From: Anaerolineales bacterium
Lineage (GTDB): Bacteria; Chloroflexota; Anaerolineae; Anaerolineales; Villigracilaceae
Length of the DNA stretch: 64,000 nt
Assembly: GCA_016744335.1 (NCBI GenBank)
Contig: JADGEO010000002.1
Span: 1-64,000, forward strand
Direction of reading: 5' to 3'
In this document: positions 35,002 to 43,167 of the stretch, in pieces
Layout: each line of letters starts with the position of its first letter
How positions within the stretch are numbered: the first letter of the stretch is position 1
Program-made: the position numbers and the translations under genes
The notes under the pieces: generated by a model
What the model was told of the DNA's origin: nothing
The model's input: the letters and a program-made list of their open reading frames with translations, nothing else
Databases searched by the model: none

Positions 35002-36291
35002 CTACTCCCATTTCTCTTGATATTCGGCAAATCTATGCTCAAGCACAATAGGAAAGGCATCTTCTTCTATTATATCCATTTCAGGGACAGAAGATGATAG
35101 TTTTTCTATATGGTCTCCATACCATTTAGAGAGGGGAAGTGCCGTTATACCATGAAGAACAATGCTCATAGAAACCGTTACGATAACGGTAAGGACTATT
35201 GTATCGCCATTTGGCACATCGGGAACGCTCCCAACAACAACTGTCGCTAAAACAATAGAGGCTAATCCACGCGCCCCAAACCATCCCATAAAAAGAGATG
35301 TAGTAGGTTGTAACTTTGTTCGCCACATAGATATAAAAACGGGCAAAATACGAACAAGTGTTAGGCTAAGAAAGGCGTAGAGAAAAATTTGCCAAGTGAT
35401 GTCTTCCCATACTCTATAAAGTGTTTGGCCTAGAAAAATAAAAATCAACAAACTAAGCAAATTCATCAAAGTATTGGAAAATACCAGTTCTTTTTTGCGA
35501 ATTTTTTTATCAAAAATATTGAGAGAAATCCCGGCTACAAAAGAAGCAATAAAATAATTTCCACCAAAATAATTAGCCATAGACAAGGCTAAGACCGCCA
35601 ATGAAGGAAAGACCAGACCACGAAAAAGGGGGAGCATCCATTTTTTCTCCTCTGCTTTTTGTGTAATCCATCCCCCTGCACCGCCTACAAAAATACCCAC
35701 AGCAAGGGCTATCAAAATTTGCAGAATGGGAACAATAAGATGTTGCCTTGCAACTTCATAGTCTAGTCGTGTTTGCGCAAGAATGATAAAAACAGTTACC
35801 AGAGGGGTTGTAAGACCATCATTTATATTAGATTCTAAACTAATTGCTTGCCGAATTCGCGGTGGCACATGCGGATTCCGCAAAATACCCCCTACTAAAT
35901 TGGTATCCGATGGCGTAAGGATGACTGCCAATAAAGCGGCTTCTAGCCATCCAATTTCAGGAATGAGCCAAAAAGCAAATAAAGTACCTAGCACAACCGT
36001 TAACGGAAGAGCAACAAATAAAAGGCGAGAGGATAATGATATATCACCTTTAAATGCTGATAATCCTGTTCGCGCCGCATTATTAAAAAAGCTCAACCCC
36101 AAAGTGGCTGCGCCTACAAAAAACAAAATAGGTGCAATATCATTTGTGCCTAAATCTTTTGCCAAATCTGAATTAATTATAATGCCCGCAATAAGAAAAA
36201 AAATAGGGGCATTGATAATTGATTTTTCTAATTTCCCAGAAAAAAGACTAAATATGAGAAAAACTACGGCTATAGCAATTATATCTATCAT
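35002..36291 (-). CDS. Sodium/proton antiporter (CPA1, NhaP-like)
   Basis: A 429-residue protein with about 12 membrane helices. The Asp-containing motif is at L-A-V-I-L-T-P-S-D-T-N-L (T-P-S-D near residue 140), and S-N-I-N-D-G-L-T-T-P-L gives the second ion-site acids (N-D-G). F-M-G-W-F-G-A-R-G-L-A-S-I-V-L-A is the C-terminal R-G motif. These are signatures of CPA1-type Na+/H+ or K+/H+ exchangers. Start chosen at the ATG at 36291; a GTG at 36333 would add 14 residues. Specific cation not resolved. Confidence 0.9.
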   Translation of the reverse strand: MIDIIAIAVVFLIFSLFSGKLEKSIINAPIFFLIAGIIINSDLAKDLGTNDIAPILFFVGAATLGLSFFNNAARTGLSAFKGDISLSSRLLFVALPLTVVLGTLFAFWLIPEIGWLEAALLAVILTPSDTNLVGGILRNPHVPPRIRQAISLESNINDGLTTPLVTVFIILAQTRLDYEVARQHLIVPILQILIALAVGIFVGGAGGWITQKAEEKKWMLPLFRGLVFPSLAVLALSMANYFGGNYFIASFVAGISLNIFDKKIRKKELVFSNTLMNLLSLLIFIFLGQTLYRVWEDITWQIFLYAFLSLTLVRILPVFISMWRTKLQPTTSLFMGWFGARGLASIVLATVVVGSVPDVPNGDTIVLTVIVTVSMSIVLHGITALPLSKWYGDHIEKLSSSVPEMDIIEEDAFPIVLEHRFAEYQEKWE

Positions 36292-36501
36292 AGGATTTTT
36301 TTCTAAAAATGGAATAGATGCAAGCGTAAACACGATCTACAGTGTGCTAATTATAATGTATAGACGAATTTGTGGTTGTTATTGTTTTCAGGACTAAAGC
36401 TGCCATAAATCAACTGCGAAACCACAACTATCGAGTAATAAATTTTATCAGAAAAAAAGGAACGATTTCAAAAAACCTTTCAGAGATGCTTAAGATAAAG
36501 A

Positions 36502-36536
36502 TAAACCTGACAAGTCATTGAGATTTGTCAGGTTTA
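36502..36536. terminator. CCTGACAAGTC hairpin (terminator)
   Basis: taaacctgacaagt pairs with atttgtcaggttta around a short loop. It lies downstream of the DUF805 gene on its strand. The same hairpin family appears at 37054 and 53387. Confidence 0.75.
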
Positions 36537-36592
36537 TATATCGTTCTATTTATCGCTTCAGGCGAAATATATCAAGACAATTCACTTTGCGC

Positions 36593-36958
36593 CTAAACAC
36601 TCTCTTTCGGGTTTTCTCCATATTGATTAGCTCCATAATCACCGTCGGTAAAAAGGAGTATCAACAACCAAATAGAGCCAATAAGAGGAATAAAGGTAAT
36701 AAGCATATACCAAGCACTTTTTCCTGTATCGTGAAGTCTTCTTACCAAAACAGATATGCTCGGCACAATAACGGCAAAAGTATAAATTAAGGAAATTATG
36801 CCATAATTTGCATCAAGGGCTAGGCCTAGTAAATAATCTAAACCAAAAGCAACTGAAGCAAAAATCATATTAAATAATATAAACATCCAATACTCTGTTC
36901 GTCTTGCTCTACCTTCAAATACAGCATATTTTTTCATCGCTTGCAGATACCAATTCAT
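36593..36958 (-). CDS. DUF805 membrane protein
   Basis: A 121-residue protein. It starts M-N-W-Y-L-Q-A-M-K-K-Y-A-V-F-E-G-R-A-R-R-T-E-Y-W-M-F, the exact DUF805 signature, followed by three to four membrane helices and R-R-L-H-D-T-G-K-S-A-W near residue 74 that is also family-conserved. The C-terminal tail is charged (G-D-Y-G-A-N-Q-Y-G-E-N-P). DUF805 members are inner membrane proteins with no known function. Terminated by the CCTGACAAGTC hairpin. ATG has an AAGGAGTG 6-12 bases upstream. Confidence 0.9.
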   Translation of the reverse strand: MNWYLQAMKKYAVFEGRARRTEYWMFILFNMIFASVAFGLDYLLGLALDANYGIISLIYTFAVIVPSISVLVRRLHDTGKSAWYMLITFIPLIGSIWLLILLFTDGDYGANQYGENPKESV

Positions 36959-37053
36959 AAAACACTCCTTTTTGTGATACTAAATAATTGAGAAAACAGT
37001 AAAATCATTCTGGTCTTAGCAAAGTGAGAAGTCAATAAAAACTCAGTAAAAAG

Positions 37054-37104
37054 AAAAACCTGACAGGTCCTAGACTTCTCAGAAGTGCGACCTGTCAAGT
37101 TTTT
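37054..37104. terminator. CCTGACAGGTC hairpin after pckG
   Basis: aaaacctgacaggtc pairs with gacctgtcaagtttt around an inner stem cttctcagaag. It follows pckG by about 30 bp on its strand. Confidence 0.8.
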
Positions 37105-37130
37105 GTAGGGATTCTATTTTCCAGAAAAAA

Positions 37131-38993
37131 TTAAGCGAGGGTAGAGGGAGCTACCACTGCGCCATGTTTCTCTGCTAGAGCTTCTAGGTTTGCACGTTGA
37201 GATTTAAGCACTGTCCAAAACTCTTCGGGCATATTTTCTTCTACGCTGTAGAGTTCTTCCATGCGATCCAATTTTGCAAGGTACTTATCGGTACGGATGC
37301 TAAATTGCTCTACGTATTCTTTTTCGGTATAGTCACGACCATCAAATGCGCCATCAAAGAGAGTTTTGAGGTCTTCGTATTTAGGAATGAAGCCAATGGG
37401 GGTTTCGATAGCTTCATAATCACCATGAACGCGCCCTTCTGCCCACAAAGCCCAAACGCGCTTATCGGTTTTTTCGTTCATATATTTGCCATCTGCGTCC
37501 TTGATGAAGTAATTGGTAGCAAAAACTTTAGGACAACGTTTGAGTTTATTGCCAAATTTGAGATGGTTTCTAAGATAAAGAGAAAGCGGCACAATAACGA
37601 AATCCATATTTGCCATGGGGCTAGATGCTCGTTTCCCAACTGCGCCGAGTGTGGTGGCTGTAGTTTCAGATTCTATCGTTGCGCCAACAAATACACCATG
37701 CTCCCAACTGAGGCTTTCCGCTACAGGAACGGTGGTGTCTGAATCCCTGCCGCCATAGAAAATCCCGTCAATGGCTACGCCATCAGGATTATCGTAATTC
37801 TCATCGGCATTATCTAGTTCGCTGATACTCAAGGTAAAACGAGCGTTAGGATGAGCGAGCTTAATTTCTTTGCCAGCATCATCAGTATCGCCTTCTTTCC
37901 ATTCACCTGAGAAGTTGGTGCCTTTAGTGGGAACATCAACATCATCGCTCATGCCCAGCCAATAAGGCTTGCCATCTTCGGCGACTAAAACATTGCTAAA
38001 AATTAATTCTTTGGGTTCAGTAATGGCTTTATAAATAAGGGGGTCATCTTTTGCATTTACATCACGAATAATACCGAAAATACCGCGCTCGATATTTACG
38101 CCGCGCATTTCACCCTCTGCGCCTTCGCGAAGGTAGGCAATATCATCACCAACAACAGTTGCGCCTTCAATCATGGCGGTAGATGTTTTGCCACATCCAC
38201 TGGGATACGCACCCGCAAAATAAGTCTTTCGGCTCTCATCTAAGGGATAAAAAGCAGAGATAAACATGTGCTCAGTAAGCCAATCTTCGTTATTTGCTTT
38301 ATTAATTGCTAAGCGTAAAGCCAGTTTCTTACAAGCAAGTGAGTTACCCGCATATTGATTATTAACAGACATTACACGATTCTCGGTAGGGTCAATATAA
38401 ATGCGGCGTTTATCTACATTTTGGGTGATATTATCTTTCAGTTCCCCTGCGCTATGACAGAAATGGAAATATTCATTTTTATCTTCCATATTCTTGAATT
38501 CTTCATAACCTTGTCGATACAAAATATCTTCACTGTGAGCTACATAAAAAGAATCGGTGATTTGTAAGGTGCGAATGGAAAAACGGGAGTTTGTTGGTCC
38601 TAAGCAGAAAAAACGCACAATCATCGTTTTGCCTTCCATAACACCATCAAGCAATTCAAACATTTCAGCTAAACCAGCTTCACGCTCAACCACGTTTAAA
38701 CCGCGGCTCAAAGTTTGCCCAGCGGGCAAAAGTGTAGCGGTATTGGCTTTATCACGTCCTTGGTCTTGAATCCCATCAAAATGGATTGTATGCCCTTCCA
38801 TTGCCATTTTTTTCTCTTCGCCATTATCTAAAGCCAACTGCCGAACCTTGGCAATATCTTCAGGCGAATCATCAAAAACCATCACAGTTTCTGGTTTCAT
38901 TCTTTGAATGGCTCTATTAATATCTACCCAAACCTTGGGGTTATCTAAAGCGTCTAACTTCCCCTTATCAGCATCTGAAATTTTATAGGTCAT
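37131..38993 (-). CDS. pckG: Phosphoenolpyruvate carboxykinase, GTP-dependent type
   Basis: A 620-residue enzyme that converts oxaloacetate and GTP to PEP, the first committed step of gluconeogenesis. Motifs in order: S-V-N-N-Q-Y-A-G-N-S-L-A-C-K-K-L-A-L-R (substrate site), G-A-Y-P-S-G-C-G-K-T-S-T-A-M (kinase-1a, with the reactive Cys), V-G-D-D-I-A (kinase-2), F-Y-G-G-R-D-S-D-T-T-V-P, and N-Y-F-I-K-D-A-D-G-K-Y near the C-terminus. Full length. It is preceded by a spacer with no regulator and ended by a strong hairpin. Reverse (anaplerotic) operation is possible. Confidence 0.96.
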   Translation of the reverse strand: MTYKISDADKGKLDALDNPKVWVDINRAIQRMKPETVMVFDDSPEDIAKVRQLALDNGEEKKMAMEGHTIHFDGIQDQGRDKANTATLLPAGQTLSRGLNVVEREAGLAEMFELLDGVMEGKTMIVRFFCLGPTNSRFSIRTLQITDSFYVAHSEDILYRQGYEEFKNMEDKNEYFHFCHSAGELKDNITQNVDKRRIYIDPTENRVMSVNNQYAGNSLACKKLALRLAINKANNEDWLTEHMFISAFYPLDESRKTYFAGAYPSGCGKTSTAMIEGATVVGDDIAYLREGAEGEMRGVNIERGIFGIIRDVNAKDDPLIYKAITEPKELIFSNVLVAEDGKPYWLGMSDDVDVPTKGTNFSGEWKEGDTDDAGKEIKLAHPNARFTLSISELDNADENYDNPDGVAIDGIFYGGRDSDTTVPVAESLSWEHGVFVGATIESETTATTLGAVGKRASSPMANMDFVIVPLSLYLRNHLKFGNKLKRCPKVFATNYFIKDADGKYMNEKTDKRVWALWAEGRVHGDYEAIETPIGFIPKYEDLKTLFDGAFDGRDYTEKEYVEQFSIRTDKYLAKLDRMEELYSVEENMPEEFWTVLKSQRANLEALAEKHGAVVAPSTLA

Positions 38994-39136
38994 TTTTTTT
39001 CCTTTTCTAAATTGAATACGATTTTATTTTAATACGCTAAAAACTCTGAAAAATGAGTTCAATACAGTACTTTATAACCCCCAAAAATAATTTTAGTGAC
39101 AAAAAAGAAAGAACTCAATATGTCTTATATAGCAAA

Positions 39137-39161
39137 AAAGCCTGCACGCCGTGCAGGCTTT
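39137..39161 (-). terminator. Rho-independent terminator after DUF4870 gene
   Basis: aaagcctgcac pairs with gtgcaggcttt around GCC. It lies 18 bp after the stop of the gene at 39179 and is followed by a T-run on the minus strand. Confidence 0.85.
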
Positions 39162-39178
39162 CTTCAAATAACTTAAAC

Positions 39179-39529
39179 TTAGACCCACCCCTGACCTTTG
39201 ATAAAGTCAGTAACCACGGGGACATCAAAATACTCACCCTGATAAGCTTTATAAGCCCAATATAAGAAAACCAGCCAGACAATGGGAAGACAAAGCGCGC
39301 CTATAACCGTAATACTAAGAACTATAGCTATAACAGCAAAAGCCACATTTAAAGCAAGAGATTGAACAGCATGGAATTTAATAAATGGTCTTTCTTTCTT
39401 ATCATCTACAAATAACACGATCAAGGCAACAATACCGAAGGCGTAACCAAGTGCCGCCCACAATTTGTCATCGCTGGTAATTTCTGCTTCTGTATAAGTT
39501 GGTTCTTCATAAACTGGTTCTTCTGTCAT
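39179..39529 (-). CDS. DUF4870-type small membrane protein
   Basis: A 116-residue protein. An acidic, Pro/Thr-rich N-terminus (M-T-E-E-P-V-Y-E-E-P-T) is followed by D-D-K-L-W-A-A-L-G-Y-A-F-G-I-V-A, E-R-P-F-I-K-F-H-A-V-Q-S-L-A, and two further helices. H-A-x-Q-S-L near residue 52 and Y-x-A-Y-x-A near 90 are DUF4870/TIC20-like signatures. About four membrane helices. Function unknown. It is divergent from fmt, so the 95-bp gap may hold both promoters. Confidence 0.85.
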   Translation of the reverse strand: MTEEPVYEEPTYTEAEITSDDKLWAALGYAFGIVALIVLFVDDKKERPFIKFHAVQSLALNVAFAVIAIVLSITVIGALCLPIVWLVFLYWAYKAYQGEYFDVPVVTDFIKGQGWV

Positions 39530-39611
39530 TTTTACTCCTCATAAATATATGAATAAGACTTAATAGACCCTATTTTACAGTGATTGCCCCCAAAAAGCAA
39601 ATAAAAAAGTT

Positions 39612-39617
39612 GTATAA
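39612..39617 (+). promoter_or_regulatory. Possible -10 hexamer of fmt (leaderless start)
   Basis: A perfect TATAAT stands only 7 bases before the fmt ATG at 39625, in the usual distance of a transcription start on the ATG itself. No Shine-Dalgarno is seen. No good -35 at 17 bp is visible, so this is weak. Confidence 0.45.
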
Positions 39618-39624
39618 TACCCTC

Positions 39625-40554
39625 ATGAAAAACTCACCCAGAATCGTATTTATGGGATCGCCCGATTTCGCCGCGATTTCCTTACACGCCTTAGCAAAAA
39701 ATTTTAATATAGTTGGGTGCGTCACTCAACCCGATAAACGCGCAGGACGTGGCAAAAAACTCATCTCTCCACCAGTTAAAATTCTTGCAAATGAGTTGAA
39801 TATCTCCACCATCCAACCCCATCAAATAAAAGATGAGAACGTGATGGATGAACTGCGCCGCTTCGCCCCTGACCTTATCGTGGTTGCCGCCTACGGACAA
39901 ATTTTGCGCCCCGAACTACTCGCCCTCCCACATTATGGATGCGTAAACGTACACGGATCACTGCTCCCCCGTTGGCGCGGTGCCGCCCCCATCCAAGCGG
40001 GCATTCTCGCAGGCGATGCAGAAGCTGGCATCACCATCATGCTCATGGACAAAGGCATAGATACAGGTGACATGCTCTCCAAACGCGCTATTCCTATAGA
40101 AAACGATGATACCGCTGAAACACTATTCAACAAACTTGCCCCCTTAGGCGCAGATTTGCTCGTAGAGACTTTGCCTAAATATATTACAGGTGAAATTCTA
40201 CCTCAACCCCAACCCGAAGAAGGCGCAACCTATGCCAAAATGCTCAAAAAAGCTGATGGGGAGCTAGATTTTTCAAAAACAGCGGTAGAACTAGAGCGAC
40301 AAATCCGTGCCTTCTCTCCGTGGCCCAGCTCCTTCTTTCAGTGGGAGGGGAAACGCATCAAAGTTCACCGCGCAAAGGTTGAGACGCAGAAAAGCCCCGG
40401 CATTGGCACACAAGTTCAAGTTAAGGGTGTACCTGCTATAGGCACAGCAGAGGGGATTTTACTCCTCGAAGAAATTCAACCCGCAGGAAAAAAACCCATG
40501 TCGGGAAAATCCTTCTTGGCAGGAGGTAGGAATTGGGGAAATCCCTCTCTTTAA
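39625..40554 (+). CDS. fmt: Methionyl-tRNA formyltransferase
   Basis: A 309-residue enzyme that formylates initiator Met-tRNA. It starts R-I-V-F-M-G-S-P-D-F-A-A-I-S-L, has V-T-Q-P-D-K-R-A-G-R-G-K (loop 1), V-A-A-Y-G-Q-I-L, and V-N-V-H-G-S-L-L-P-R-W-R-G-A-A-P-I-Q-A-G-I (with catalytic Asn-His-Ser-Leu-Leu-Pro-type motif, Asn replaced as N-V-H-G-S). M-D-x-G-I-D-T-G-D-M-L follows. The C-terminal OB-like domain extends from about 210. The ATG is chosen over an upstream in-frame start at 39580. It runs alone on the plus strand, and ends 23 bp from the convergent 40578 gene. Confidence 0.95.
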   Translation: MKNSPRIVFMGSPDFAAISLHALAKNFNIVGCVTQPDKRAGRGKKLISPPVKILANELNISTIQPHQIKDENVMDELRRFAPDLIVVAAYGQILRPELLALPHYGCVNVHGSLLPRWRGAAPIQAGILAGDAEAGITIMLMDKGIDTGDMLSKRAIPIENDDTAETLFNKLAPLGADLLVETLPKYITGEILPQPQPEEGATYAKMLKKADGELDFSKTAVELERQIRAFSPWPSSFFQWEGKRIKVHRAKVETQKSPGIGTQVQVKGVPAIGTAEGILLLEEIQPAGKKPMSGKSFLAGGRNWGNPSL

Positions 40555-40577
40555 TCTCCCCCGAGGGGGGAGAAGAA

Positions 40578-41768
40578 TTAAAACGCCGCCTTTATCAACG
40601 GAATTTCCATTTCTTGTGGTGTTAGCCCACCATGGTGCCCGTAGTAATTCATCTCAAATTTATCTTTTTCATACCACCAAACCGATTCATAGCGATAGGA
40701 GAGAATGACCAAGTTCCCCACTCGTGAAAGAAAAGTTTCTGAGATAGTTTCACCGAAATAACCTGCGTCAATAAGTTCCTGCATTTTGACCACATCGGCT
40801 TTACCTTCAAGGCGAGATTGTAGAAATTCTTGCGCTTCATTTAGCAAATCGTCTTTGATATATAAAAACATATCTCTGGGAGAGCCAGCGGGGACGAGCG
40901 AATCGCCAGCCTTATTTACTTTGAAGAACTTTTCGATGCCCTCAAATCTGGGGTCACGATTGAGAAAGATGGTTGTGGCGGGGTCAACTTCTACATGACC
41001 ATGGTCGGCGGTGAGGAGAAAAAGCGTCTCTCCACGCGAATGCTTTTTTAATGGAATCAAGAATCGGGTTAGGAGCGTATCGAGTAGAGTTTCTATCTCT
41101 GCGCGGGCGTGCAGGGATGTCGGTCCGTATTTATGCAGAATCCCATCCACATCCCCGAAATAGAATCCTATATAGCGAGACTTGTGTGATTTGTTGAGGA
41201 GCAGATGCAAATTAACCATTGCTTCTGAAATTGTGCTGTAGCCGTGTAGTTTAGCCCCATTTGCGACAATATCAGAGTAGGCGGATTTTACGATGCCGCT
41301 ATGCTGAAAAATATGCGCTTCTACGCCCAAAGCCTTGAGCACGGGATATATATTTTGATTTGGGTACAACTCGCTTGGGGCAACGCCGCTAGGCTTTGCT
41401 GTATCACATTCTTTTGCTCCCCCATAAGAATAAAGTAGGGAGGCAAAAATAGCATCGAGTTTGGGTTCGTAATACTGCCATTCAAAAATGCCACTCTCGC
41501 CAACGGGCAAGCCCGTGTGCCAAGTGGTAACGTGCGCCGCTGTTGTAGATGGAAACTGGGAGGTAATTTTTTCTATACTGCCGTGTTTTTCAAGCTCAAC
41601 AAAAAAAGGGTGTTCTTTAAAATCTTGATAAAATCGCCAGCCAAAGCCGTCAATGAAGAAGAAGATGGCCGTTTGATATTCTTTTTTTTCAAAAATCTCT
41701 TGAATATGCTGGGGGAGATGAGCAAATCCACCTGAGTCGTAGCGGGGTTTAATGAAGTTTGGGTTCAT
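40578..41768 (-). CDS. Alkaline-phosphatase superfamily phosphodiesterase (NPP-like)
   Basis: A 396-residue protein. F-F-F-I-D-G-F-G-W (metal-binding Asp), S-T-T-A-A-H-V-T-T-W-H-T-G-L (nucleophile Thr), Y-F-G-D-V-D-G-I-L-H-K-Y-G-P (Asp/His pair) and T-A-D-H-G-H-V-E-V (second metal D-H-G-H) are all present and are the pattern of nucleotide pyrophosphatase/phosphodiesterases. It probably works in the cytoplasm, as no signal peptide is visible. Start set at 41768 (M-N-P-N-F-I-K-P); a further ATG 21 bases upstream is possible. The GNAT gene upstream is 18 bp or more away, so both may be in one transcript. Confidence 0.83.
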   Translation of the reverse strand: MNPNFIKPRYDSGGFAHLPQHIQEIFEKKEYQTAIFFFIDGFGWRFYQDFKEHPFFVELEKHGSIEKITSQFPSTTAAHVTTWHTGLPVGESGIFEWQYYEPKLDAIFASLLYSYGGAKECDTAKPSGVAPSELYPNQNIYPVLKALGVEAHIFQHSGIVKSAYSDIVANGAKLHGYSTISEAMVNLHLLLNKSHKSRYIGFYFGDVDGILHKYGPTSLHARAEIETLLDTLLTRFLIPLKKHSRGETLFLLTADHGHVEVDPATTIFLNRDPRFEGIEKFFKVNKAGDSLVPAGSPRDMFLYIKDDLLNEAQEFLQSRLEGKADVVKMQELIDAGYFGETISETFLSRVGNLVILSYRYESVWWYEKDKFEMNYYGHHGGLTPQEMEIPLIKAAF

Positions 41769-41806
41769 ATATTTCTCTTTAGAAGACAAAAGTTGAGATG
41801 TGTGTT

Positions 41807-42913
41807 TTAGGGCTCGCTTTTTTTATTAGCCATCTTGTTTCTTAGTTCTGGCATCCAAACGTAAATGAACAAAGTCAAGAGGCTATTTTTATGAATAATT
41901 CTAATTTTGCTGTATTTTCGCGTTGTTGGTTGCCACTTAAGTTTATATGATTCTGTGCCGCGCAAAAAATCTATCTCTTTATAGCCTAATGCAAAAGATT
42001 TTTCGGTTGCTAATTTAGAGAGCAAAGTGCCTATAGATACTTTAGGGTCAAAACGATAATCAATAGATGCGCGCCAAGATTCATATATACCATTTCGTAT
42101 AAAGCCATATTCATAAGCGAGAGGTGTATTATCAATTTCTAGCAAAAATAAAAGCAATTGCCCTTTTTCTTGCATACGCTTCAATAGTTTTTTATGAAAT
42201 TCTTGCTCTTGAGTTGATTGATAAATAATGGGGTATTTGCTATATTGGTCAATTTCAATAATTTTCTGAAAGACTTCCCAAGTTGCATTTTCTCCAGAAA
42301 AGTAAAAAAAAGAAACTTCTCCCTTTGCCGCGGCGTTGCGCACAGCTCTGCGGATATTTTTACGAAAATGGCGCGAAAGGCTTGCGTGGTAATCGTCCCA
42401 ATTCCCTTCAAGCGGAATATGAAAATGCACCGATTCTTTTTCTTTTATTTTCATCCCCTTTTCGTTCAGATATGATTTAAATTGCGTTAAAGCGGGGTCA
42501 CTTTTAAGAAAGTTATTGAGCACTACCGTATCCCAATCTTTCTTGTGTTCAACAAGATAGTTGCCCATGGCAAGCAAGGCGCGTTCACTTTTATCTTTGA
42601 GTAGAAATCCGCTCACATCACATAAGGGCGTGCCCAAAGGCTCTAATACACGAAAAGAAAATCCCCTTCTCTTTTCAGTAGAAATCATTAGGGGCATAAT
42701 ACCCAGCAACTCATCTGACTGCCATGCGGTCATTAAGTAAAGTTTATGTTTTTCTCCGTAGACCTCCCACCAAGAATATAACCACACCCAAGACAAAAAA
42801 ATTGTCTGAACATGGTTTTGTGCAAGAAGGACACCCCAAGCATCTTTTAGATCTAGAAACTCTTCTTTCTCTTGAATATGACGAATTTTAATGGCTTTGT
42901 TTTTAGGTGACAT
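41807..42913 (-). CDS. GNAT-fold acetyltransferase (BioF2/CelD-like)
   Basis: A 368-residue protein. The core (170-335) carries L-S-R-H-F-R-K-N-I-R-R-A-V-R-N (basic helix), L-A-Y-E-Y-G-F-I-R-N-G-I-Y-E-S-W-R-A-S-I-D-Y (family motif with the conserved Tyr/Trp), and L-G-Y-K-E-I-D-F-L-R-G-T-E-S-Y-K-L-K-W. That is the Acetyltransf_6/CelD family, often linked to polysaccharide or peptidoglycan modification (FemAB-related). Its place beside a phosphodiesterase and an MscS channel does not define a substrate. Start ATG at 42913. Confidence 0.82.
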   Translation of the reverse strand: MSPKNKAIKIRHIQEKEEFLDLKDAWGVLLAQNHVQTIFLSWVWLYSWWEVYGEKHKLYLMTAWQSDELLGIMPLMISTEKRRGFSFRVLEPLGTPLCDVSGFLLKDKSERALLAMGNYLVEHKKDWDTVVLNNFLKSDPALTQFKSYLNEKGMKIKEKESVHFHIPLEGNWDDYHASLSRHFRKNIRRAVRNAAAKGEVSFFYFSGENATWEVFQKIIEIDQYSKYPIIYQSTQEQEFHKKLLKRMQEKGQLLLFLLEIDNTPLAYEYGFIRNGIYESWRASIDYRFDPKVSIGTLLSKLATEKSFALGYKEIDFLRGTESYKLKWQPTTRKYSKIRIIHKNSLLTLFIYVWMPELRNKMANKKSEP

Positions 42914-43167
42914 TTTTTATGCAAACCTTTGGGTTATTTAAGATGCCTTAGAATCTCTTTTGGAAGATGTATATTAGCTAGGGGGACTAGTATTTCTATA
43001 GCAATAGAAATACGCACCGCTCTCAATTTAGGCTTGAGTGCCAACCCCTAAACACTAGCGCGGTGGAGACATTGAAAAGCTCACGCAGAAAAAAAATTGA
43101 CCAACGGCTCTCAAACTAAATTCACGTTTGAGGCGGCGAAGAAGAATTATCCTGCTTGCATCAGCTT

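Noticed and set aside
37131-38993. ATP-type PEP carboxykinase (pckA)
   Set aside because: Length 620 and the motif set Y-A-G-N-S-L, P-S-G-C-G-K-T and G-D-D-I-A are those of the GTP type.
42914-43167. A gene in the spacer between GNAT and MscS
   Set aside because: No frame longer than a few tens of codons with a ribosome binding site; only a short atttctatagcaatagaaat hairpin is seen.
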